Source of the DNA: Liolophura sinensis
Taxonomy: Eukaryota > Mollusca > Polyplacophora > Chitonida > Chitonidae
Direction: 5' to 3'
DNA: 11,950 nt
Assembly (NCBI RefSeq): GCF_032854445.1
Contig: NC_088302.1
Span: 20,829,338-20,841,287 of the forward strand
In this document: one piece after another, positions 1-8,200 of the stretch
Layout: every line of letters begins with the position of its first letter
Position numbering within the stretch: position 1 is the first letter of the stretch
The notes under the pieces: model-generated
Seen by the model: only the letters and a program-made list of their open reading frames with translations
Databases searched by the model: none
Told to the model about the DNA's origin: nothing
Translations under genes and position numbers: made by a program

Positions 1-488
1 GCTTGTTCAAACCTTACATTCTAAAATCAAAATTTGATTTAAGAATTGCTAGATTGTTCATTTTTAAATAAACTATTTGTAGAAACAAATCTATTTTCAC
101 TAAAGAATTTCAGAATAAAACGTACTGGTTTCTGGGCTAATTGCCAACTTACCTCTTCGGGAGATGTTACTTACAGTTTGGAACCTTGTCAAACCCTATA
201 TTTTCTCGCTTAACGATTATGGTGTGTTAGAAATGAAAGTTTACTGCGCAAATATAGGACCGTAGAGGGTTTGAACGTCCTACGCTTTGCGATCTTGTTC
301 GAACAATTGTAATTGCTTATAAGGACCTTAATTAGTTAATGACTTGCTGTTGAGTTAACGTCTTGCGCGTGATCGGATATGCGTGCAAACCCTCAAGTTG
401 TCGTTATGGCATCTATGGTGAGTCTAACAACGCTATACGCCCACGTGCGTGTCCGTTGCTGTCCCATGGCAGAGAATTCTACACTTAC
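1..488. other. Downstream intron of the stalk-like gene, no exon called
   Basis: This stretch follows the minus-strand donor that ends the exon at 489, so it should be intron and perhaps further exons. Two good minus-strand donor motifs (GTAAGT) are present, one beginning at 174 and one at 152. An acceptor-like AG at 197-196 lies upstream of both. The segments they would define are only 21 or 43 nt long and their translation does not continue any family I know, so no exon is called. A short perfect palindrome (8-base arms around one A) lies near position 30. Open frames over 363-720 on the plus strand are shadows of the minus-strand exon. Confidence 0.4.
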
Positions 489-772
489 CTCAATGTGGTG
501 GTGTTTCTCGCCCAGCAGCAAAAACGTGCTTTTCAGGACGTTATGGACCAGTGGCCTCGGAGTATTGTATCGAGCCATCTCGGAGATAGCCCTTTGGTTA
601 AGAGCGAGGATGGGGTGCCGGAATCTGTCCAGACGTCTGAGATGCTCCAGTAAGGCTTCCGCCCCCACCAGCGGTTCTGGGTCAAGCTCGCTCTCGTACT
701 TGGAATTCCGAGCATTCTGAACAGCTACATCAAGTACGTTCACATGACGGCGCTTAATACCATCCTCCAGAT
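489..772 (-). CDS. Internal exon b of the stalk-like gene
   Basis: The acceptor follows a long pyrimidine tract (plus-strand A-rich 781-805) ending TTCGTAG, with AG at 774-773. The donor is TTGAG|GTAAGTG, with its GT at 488-487 and close to the animal consensus. The exon is 284 nt and supplies two bases to the split Asp codon plus 94 whole codons, leaving in phase 0. It contains LEHLRRLDRF, ALNQRAISEM and VHNVLKSTFLLLG, the segment resembling the dynein stalk base. Base composition is clearly richer in G+C than the flanking introns, as expected of an exon. Confidence 0.68.
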
Positions 773-1339
773 CTACGAATCAAAATAGAAAGATAAAAAA
801 AATAAGACTTTTTTCTCCTTTTTATTCATTATTCATTTAAGACACCCTGACAAATCTATCTAGAGCGGACATCAGTAAATTTCCATGATGCTATTAGCGT
901 TATTTGGATATTGCGCTTTCTGGATATGCCACAAACAAGGTCACTGGCCGCGAGGTCGCTGTTTCGTAACCCGATTTATTAGTACTTCCGCGGTTACTGA
1001 ACCAAATTCAGTGGGGTGGGGGGAGGGGTGAATATATGTGACGGTATTTACACCTGTGACATTTTAATCATTACACGATTGCTCAAGTATTGTGGCCAGA
1101 TTTGACTGAAAGCCTGCATGGAACAAATTATCCAAACGCAATGCTCCCAAAAATGGAACTCAAGAAGACACACCTTTCTTAAGTTTCAGGAATTCTCGCC
1201 TTTCTTTGGCGCGCGTCAAGTCGCCTCTGTCCTCTAGTCTATGCTTTTCGAACAACACAATAGCTCTGTCCAGCTCATAGAAATCGTTCCCATCAGATGC
1301 CTCCACCATGTTCTTTCTAAACTGTCGGTAGTATCCATT
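489..1339 (-). CDS. Partial gene, two internal exons; dynein stalk-like segment
   Basis: Two minus-strand exons, 1339-1174 and 772-489, join to 450 nt coding 150 residues without a stop. The first exon ends with one base of a codon (G) and the second begins with AT, together GAT (Asp), so the phases match. The product is highly charged and probably helical: an N-terminal half rich in Lys, Arg and Glu, then about 50 residues containing LEHLRRLDRF, ALNQRAISEM and VHNVLKSTFLLLG. The spacing of these elements recalls the base of the microtubule-binding stalk of dynein heavy chains, where a helix ends in an ALN-type motif, an ITE-type motif and then V..V..A..LLG. The resemblance is recalled, not computed. 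The protein could be an axonemal or cilium-associated protein with such a segment rather than a dynein motor. No initiator Met, upstream exon or terminal exon is recognisable, so the gene is partial here or a fragment. The 284-nt exon is the better supported of the two. Confidence 0.6.
773..1173 (-). other. Intron of the stalk-like gene
   Basis: A 401-bp intron bounded by GTGTGT at its 5' end (1173) and TTCGTAG at its 3' end. It contains a G-rich patch on the plus strand at 1011-1029 with three runs of at least four G. No other structure is evident. Confidence 0.55.
1174..1339 (-). CDS. Internal exon a of the stalk-like gene
   Basis: The acceptor is a T-rich tract ending TTACATTACAG, with AG at 1341-1340. 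The donor is AAAG|GTGTGT, with its GT at 1173-1172. The exon is 166 nt, enters in phase 0 with AAT and leaves one base. It encodes 55 residues starting NGYYRQFRKNM and ending REFLKLKK, strongly basic and acidic in alternation, as in an amphipathic helix or coiled coil. The matching phase and continuing helical character into the next exon support it. Confidence 0.6.
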
Positions 1340-1631
1340 CTGTAATGTAACAACATACTCTAGTGCAAGTTTGAAAATAATACCGAGTGCGATAAACAAA
1401 ATGTGACAAGAAAGCAAAGCATTTCAAGAAATCTAGATGCCTTGTGAAATGCAAATACCGTAAAGCAATAATGACAACACTTTGCATTCGTCCCAAATTC
1501 CATTTTAACTCTTTCAAACATAAATATGCTGTCAGAAATCCTCAGGAAGGTGAACTATCAAACTGTTTCCATTTATATGATGACTGATCACATGCTTTAC
1601 CCAAACACGTTTTCAGCTATTCGACTGTGAC
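1340..1631. other. Non-coding spacer before the satellite
   Basis: This is the sequence upstream, on the minus strand, of exon a. It holds that exon's T-rich acceptor tract and is otherwise AT-rich. I searched for a further minus-strand exon and found no open frame with matching splice sites. Confidence 0.5.
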
Positions 1632-3615
1632 AGCCCTAGATACAAACATGCGATCATTGGCCAGTAGCAGATACAAACATGCTATCATTGGTCATTGCTG
1701 GATACAAACATACGATCATTTCCCAGTACTAGATACAAACATGCGATCATTGGCCAGTACTAGATACAAACATGCGATCATTGGCCAGTACTAGATACAA
1801 ACATGCGATCATTGGCCAGTACTAGACACAAACATGCGATCATTGGTCAGTACTAGATACAAACATGCGATCATTGGTCCGTACTAGATACAAATATGCG
1901 ATCATTGGCCAGCCCTAGATACAAACATGCGATCATTGGCCAGCCCTAGATACAAACATGCGATCATTGGTCATTGCTGGATACAAAAATACGATCATTT
2001 CCCAGTACTAGATACAAACATGCGATCATTGGCCAGTACTAGATACAAACATGCGATCATTGGCCAGTACTAGATACAAACATGCGATCATTGGTCAGTG
2101 CTAGAGACAAACATGCGATCTTTGGTCATCGCTGGATACAAACGTGCTATCATTGGCCAGTACTAGATACAAACATGCCATCATTGGTCAGTACTAGATA
2201 CAAACATGCGATCATTGGCCAGTACTAGATACAAACATGCGATCATTGGCCAGTACTAGACACAAACATGCGATCATTGGTCAGTACTAGATACAAACAT
2301 GCGATCATTGGTCCGTACTAGATACAAATATGCGATCATTGGCCAGCCCTAGATACAAACATGCGATCATTGGCCAGTAGCAGATACAAACATGCGATCA
2401 TTGGTCATTGCTGGATACAAACATACGATCATTTCCCAGTACTAGATACAAACATGCGATCATTGGCCAGTACTAGATACAAACATGCGATCATTGGCCA
2501 GTACTAGATACAAACATGCGATCATTGGCAAGTACTAGATACAAACATGCGATCATTGATCAGTGCTAGAGACAAACATGCGATCTTTGGTCATCGCTGG
2601 ATACAAACGTGCTATCATTGGCCAGTACTAGATACAAACATGCGATCATTGGCCAGTACTAGATACAAACATACGATCATTGGCCAGTACCAGATACAAA
2701 CATGCGATCCTTGGTCATTGCTGGATACAAACGTGCGATCATTTCCCAGTACTAGATACAAACATGCGATCATTGGCCAGTACTAGATACAAACATGCGA
2801 TCATTGGCCAGTACTAGATACAAACATGCGATCATTGGTCAGTACTAGATACAAACATGCGATCATTGATCAGTGCTAGAGACAAACATGCGATCTTTGG
2901 TCATCGCTGGATACAAACGTGCTATCATTGGCCAGTACTAGATACAAACATGCGATCATTGGCCAGTACTAGATACAAACATGCGATCATTGGCCAGTAC
3001 CAGATACAAACATGCGATCCTTGGTCATTGCTGGATACAAACGTGCGATCATTTCCCAGTACTAGATACAAACATGCGATCATTGGCCAGTACTAGATAC
3101 AAACACGCCATCATTGGTCAGTGCTGGATACAAACATACGATCATTTCCCAGTACTAGATACAAACATGCGATCATTGGCCAGTACCAGATACAAACATG
3201 CGATCTTTGGTCAATGCTGGATTCAAATATGCGACTATTGGCCAGTACTAGATACAAACATGCGATCATTGGTCATTGCTGGATACAAACATGCGATCAT
3301 TGGCCAGTACTAGACACAAACATGCGACCATTGGCCAGTAGCAGATACAAACATGCGATCTTTGGTCAGTGCTGGATTCAAATATGAGACTATTGGCCAG
3401 TACTAGATACAAACATCCGATCATTTCCCAGTACTAGATACTAACATGCGATCATTGGCCAGTACTAGATACAAACATGCGATCTTTGGTCAGTGCTGGA
3501 TTCAAATATGCGATCATTGGCCAGTACCAGATACAAACATGCGATCATTGGCCAGTACTAGATACAAACATGTGATTACTGGTCAGTGCTAGATGAGGAC
3601 ATATGATCATTGGAC
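1632..3615. repeat. 31-bp tandem satellite, 64 units
   Basis: The array consists of units of 31 bp starting AGTACTAGATACAAACATGC and ending in a GATCATTGG core followed by CC. A representative unit is 1756-1786. Starts fall at 1632 + 31k; checks at 1756, 1787, 3554 and 3585 and at seven marker variants between 1711 and 3416 all obey this register, giving exactly 64 units with no net indel. Variant units exist: TGCTGG or TACCAG in place of TACTAG, ATTTCCC in place of ATTGGCC, and GTCCG or CCAGCCC forms. They recur at fixed multiples (9, 14, 10, 10, 3 and 9 units apart for the TTTCCC type), showing duplication of larger blocks. Blocks starting near 2547 and 2857 are near-identical over 240 bp at a distance of 310 bp (10 units). 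Blocks near 1790 and 2224 match at 434 bp (14 units). Open frames of 79 to 110 codons inside are by-products of variants that remove the recurring TAG. Confidence 0.97.
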
Positions 3616-3985
3616 AAGGACTTTAACGTTTTGATCGAAGAAGCCCAACGACGGTACCAAAATCTGCCTTATAGTGTACCAGCGTTTAATTATTGACTCA
3701 GGAGTTAATCTTTAAACTCACTGGACCAGGTGTTGCTGACTGACTGACTGACTGATTAAAGATAATCATTTTAAATCCTGTTAAGGTTTACTTTGTTCAT
3801 TTGCTTGAATCATTATTCGTTTACATAACGGCGGTCAGGTGTATGGGAGGAGGAAGCTGGGCTCACTGTATAGACTCGATCTTGCTACAGATATACAAGT
3901 TGTTTCGAATCGGGTTTTTTTTTTTGATCTTGTTTTATGCAGACTAGATGGAGAAGGGCGTGTTCCTACAGTCTTTTAGTCTTTT
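3616..3985. other. Spacer between satellite and KY-like gene 3' end
   Basis: About 370 bp with no convincing exon on either strand. It contains a (CTGA)5 microsatellite at 3736-3755 and an uninterrupted T run near 3915-3925. The sequence just beyond the last satellite unit is unrelated to the unit. Confidence 0.5.
3736..3755 (+). repeat. (CTGA)5 microsatellite
   Basis: Five perfect CTGA copies lie in the spacer between the satellite and the polyadenylation site of the KY-like gene. Confidence 0.9.
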
Positions 3986-4001
3986 AGGAGGATATCAAGA
4001 A

Positions 4002-4007
4002 TTTATT
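4002..4007 (-). terminator. Candidate polyadenylation signal AATAAA
   Basis: TTTATT on the plus strand reads AATAAA on the minus strand, 25 bases past the TAG stop of the KY-like gene. If used, cleavage would fall near 3980-3990 and the 3' UTR would be only about 45-50 nt. A more distal signal cannot be excluded. Confidence 0.5.
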
Positions 4008-4032
4008 ATATTAATTGTAGTAAATCATTTTT

Positions 4033-5233
4033 CTACCGCACCTCTTTCCCGTAACTTGGCGACGTTCGGGTCTTCTCCGTTTCTGTTTCTTTATCCACCT
4101 TCTTTTTTCCTTTCTTTCCCGTTTCTTTAGGAGACTGAATGAGATAATTAATCACGTTGTAGAACAGGTCGTGACTGGATGGATCCGGTTTACACCTCAT
4201 TTTCAGTCCGAATTCCCCGCCCTCTTCAGGTAGTTTGTCTACCTTGATGGTCGCTTCTGTGTCCGTGACGGTCGTACTGATGTACTTTTGCAGGCGACTT
4301 TTCCTCATCGAGTTATGAAGCAGCTCCGCTTGAAGCTCCACCGGTCGACTCAAACGGAACTTGATGATGATCACTTCTCGTCGATTCAGCTTGATGAGTC
4401 CGTTGTCATGGGTGATGGCCTGAATACCCAGAGCTTCCGCCTCTACCCCAGGACCCCATCCTATATCCGGGCAATCCGGGAGCGGCTGGCAGTCCTCCTT
4501 TGGCTCGGAACAATCGATCCGGAAGTCACATAACCAGCGTAAAGCATTCGTGTTCGTGGAAATATCATTGCCATAGATGCTAATCTTGAACACACCGGCT
4601 GCCGGAAAACGAATTCCAAAAGCAATTTCGTCGCTCTTCTGATTCATGAAAACGTATCTGTCCAATTGCACATTGCCGTGTGTCGTTTCAGTGCTATCCT
4701 CGTCTTTGTGAAATAAATCGTAAGTCACTTTAATTTTGCCTTTCAGCTTCTCAGGCAGTTGCAGTGGTATGTCTATCTCGCCCTTCTGGGAGTCCAGCTT
4801 GCATTTCATGCCTGGATCTAGCCTAAATTTTAGTTCGTGGAACGCTTGGCGGCAAAACGGCACATCCAAAAAGTCTTGTAGGTCTCTTTCCTTTTCCAGT
4901 AGCTGCCATTCCTTCTCATCCGGAAAACAGTGAATGAAAAACTCTTCGGGGTCGGTGAGGAACCAGTAATCATTCACCTGAAAATTCAACTGACCTTCTG
5001 AAGCCTCTTGCTTTTGGTTAATCTTAACCCCACCGGCCTCGACCAGGGTCCAGTTTCCGCTGCTGTGACCTGATAGCGAGCGAAATGCCCACAGTGGATG
5101 GATCAAGCGCCAGTCTCCGTCTACGTACACGGCATTCCATCGGTTCTTCAGATGTTCCAATTCACTGTCACCGACCTCATATGACGCACTTTTGGCAATC
5201 CCGGGTAATATAACACAAGGCAAGCCAGCTTTC
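4033..5233 (-). CDS. KY-like: KY-like exon 4 (rest of core, beta repeats, stop)
   Basis: The acceptor ATTACAG has AG at 5235-5234. One base (G) completes Arg142 and the frame stays open for 399 further codons to TAG at 4035-4033. It contains WNAVYVDGDWRLIHPLWAF at 174-192, the FPDEKEWQLL block, both beta-rich repeats and the Lys-rich C-terminus. Base composition is markedly more G+C-rich than the surrounding introns. Confidence 0.93.
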
Positions 5234-8200
5234 CTGTAATAACGAATATAATTAAAAGCATAAGAATTATGAGAAAAGGTTAAATTTGTATTGCCGATTC
5301 ATACATGACCATTTATACATTTTTTCCTTTCTTTCCAAAATTTAGTAAGGAATGAGGCAAACTTTTGATTGTGAAATAAGCATTTTTAACTATTGCTATT
5401 GATATTATTGTTATTACTTGATTGGAACCTTTTGCGAAACAAAATTTACGAAATTTGATTATAAATTTCTAACCGATTTGGTTGGAGTCGATTTAGAAAA
5501 GGCCAATCACAAGTGTGATGGGTTAACTCTTTTGTATTTTCTAATCCCTTGGATCTAAAATTAGCAACAACTACACTGGAAAACACAACAAAGTGTTCGT
5601 GGTATGCCGATATTAAACGCAAGTTATTCATCATCCCCAAACCACTCTTTACACTGCATCAGCAAGCTGCACGTCTTCTTGACAACGTGAATGATTCTCT
5701 CACAGCTGCATGGAAAACAGTTTATTATATGCCAATACTGGACTCCAATTCATGTTTAAGACTGATAAGCTTTGTTTGTACCGGATCAGCATGTCGATCT
5801 TCCTGTGATGAAAATGGGTGTTTTTATTGCATGCATGGTAATAATTCTGGCTGAACGACAGTCATACTGTTCGAGATATTTTCATTTAAGCAGCACTATA
5901 GCACGCGCATGCTCGAACTGTTTAAGTCAGGTTATAATTGCAATATATTTAATTAGGATTTATTGATTGCTGTAAATCATTGGTCGTTATGATATGTACC
6001 TTGTCGAGATGGTATCAAGCAACTATTATTGCGGATCGCTTGGTATGATTTTCTTGGTGGCTGTATACGAAGGGCGACATAACGGTAGTAGTTGTATAGA
6101 AAACGTCGTCCGAATGGTTTCTCAGTAGCTTCGGGTTTTTAGTTTGGAGATGTATTAATTACAACGTGTCACCACACATAGCTTGACGACATTCTGGCAT
6201 GACATAGGACTATGGCTCGAAATGACTTTATATGTTAGCTCCAGTGCAGGTTCTACTTTGACAACATTCCTGATAATATGATGCAGCCGTACAGCGTAGA
6301 GAGAAAACCATGAGCAGCGATGGGGGCCTCCGTGGCTCAGTTGGCGCAGCATAATGACACAGGAGTCTCTCACCAAGGCGGTCGCTGTGAGTTCAAGCCC
6401 AGCTCATGCTGGTTTCCTCTCTGGCTGTATGTAGGAAGGTCTGTCAGCAACCTGCGGGTTGTCGTGGGTTTCCCCTAGGCTCTGTCCGCTTTCCCCCCAC
6501 CATAATGCCGGCCGCCGTCGTATAAGTGAAATATTCTTGAGTACGGCATAAAACACCAATCAAATAAATAAATAAATAAATAAATTGAGCAGCGATGACA
6601 ATGTGATAGCTGACAAATGATCACACCGGTGTGATACGGAGTCTTGTCAATTTACCTCAGTTAGGGATTTTTATTCTAACTGTTCATGTAAAAGCATAAA
6701 TAGTAGCAAATTACACGCTCCCTAGCACCATGTCTTAAGCAGAATTGGGTACAACAAAATGCGATGATGTTAATTGCAATTTATTAGACATCACTGGTCT
6801 AGAATTACGCAAACGACTGAGCCTACACATGTGTCAACAATTCAATTATTCAAGCCATCAAAGTGGTTTACAGTATCATCATCACAAAAGGAAGACATTT
6901 TGCAACTCTTGCGGATAATGAAAATATGCATGTACAAGCATCATAGTAATGGTTTGATGTCACCTCTCAGCGGGATGGAATTCATACAGAAGACTACAAC
7001 AAGGAGAGTAAAACTACATCTGTTAACGACGAAGGTTTGTTAATTGGCAAATGCTCGCACATAATCCGTCCGGTCTCTTGTAAGTTTAGTTCAGTTTTAT
7101 TTCAACTGTTCATTCAAATGTTCAAAAGCAGCAACTTAAAATCTTTAAAAATAGCTACTAATACGCTCGCTAGCAAAAAAAAACTGCAGTGATATTAATT
7201 GCAATTTATTAGATGTCATCCACCCAGAATAAATCAAGTTGTGTTTTTATCACATTTGATGAATATTTACGTGTAAACAATACCAACGGGTTTGATGCCT
7301 TTATGGACATATGCAATCAAAGGGCGACTAAGATACCTAAATTTGTATTCGATCATGACATTATCCGCGGGCTACGAGTTAGAAATTTTAATAGCGTGCA
7401 ATGCCTAGAATAACGAATGTCTTTCTTGCACCATTAAAAAAATGAGAGTTTCTCTCTTACATATTATCGACTTTATTTACTATCTATATATTATTTCTTA
7501 CATATTCCTTTTGGGAATTGGTGATTAGGTTGTTTTGGAAATGGGTTGTACAATTATCGACTTCGTTTAAGGGGGGTATACCAATGTCAGTCTTCTAATA
7601 AATTGCTTTTAACATTACAGTATTTTTTACCTAATTTTTCTTCAGCTATGATACCAGGGAACCTATAAGTTGCTTCTGTCAAGCGATTGCTTGAACGATT
7701 AAAATAAAATACTAACAAGAAGTTAAATGAAAAGAAGCCGCGGATCTCACCGGTTAAATGTGACCATTTGGCAACCCCCTCAGTGTCGTCGGTGCTCTAG
7801 TTTTACTCTCCGTGGTCATGTCTTTTGTATCCTGCTGTAAAAGCACATTCCATTCAAGCACATATTTGTCAAAGTTTTGCTTACGTCGTCGGACACGCCT
7901 CACGTGAGACGGTCTCGAACTCTTCTTAAGAATCTCCCTATAACTTTGACGGAAAGTCGACCCACTTTACTGTCAGTCACTGTACACCTGAGGTCATGCT
8001 GGTTTAAAACACTTACCAAAGACTCTAAGATGGAATAAGAATATTCTTCTTTTCGTGGGGGCTTGGTGCCAATGGGCGGTTGGTCGAAGGGCCTTCCTAC
8101 GCTGCCTTACGTTATAGTTCAAGGACATTTGTCTTCCATCAATATAGCGTGCAAGTCTGCGCGTTTCACGCGGAAAAGGCTGTCAATAACTTGTTGAAGG

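Noticed and set aside
363-720. Plus-strand open frames
   Set aside because: They are antisense shadows of the well-spliced minus-strand exon at 772-489, which has the coherent protein.
2547-3387. Open frames of 79 to 110 codons across the satellite (MRSLASTRYKHAIIGQY-type repeats)
   Set aside because: Thirty-one is not a multiple of three, so each frame cycles through the unit every 93 bp. The frames open only where a variant replaces the in-frame TAG, and all are explained by repeat structure. No codon bias or Met context supports translation.
1632-3615. CRISPR-like array
   Set aside because: There are no unique spacers; the whole 31 bp repeats, and the setting is an intron-containing animal genome.
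3910-3930. Poly(T) run as the tail of a minus-strand retroposed gene
   Set aside because: There is no target-site duplication and no coding sequence of retroposed type beside it; a simple homopolymer run is enough.
4288-4533. Plus-strand open frame, and another at 4736-4933
   Set aside because: Antisense to the conserved KY-like exon 4; the translations resemble nothing and lack splice or start support.
5549-5854. Plus-strand open frame of 101 codons in intron 3
   Set aside because: No recognisable domain, AT-rich intronic composition, and no splice or regulatory context. It is within the length expected by chance.
6323-6400. Functional tRNA gene
   Set aside because: Boxes A and B are present but do not fold into a normal cloverleaf, and they belong to a SINE head with a 3' domain, tail and target-site duplication.
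7213-7413. Plus-strand open frame of 66 codons after the duplicated 19-mer
   Set aside because: No family recognised. The other copy of the duplication does not keep the frame, and composition is like the intron around it.
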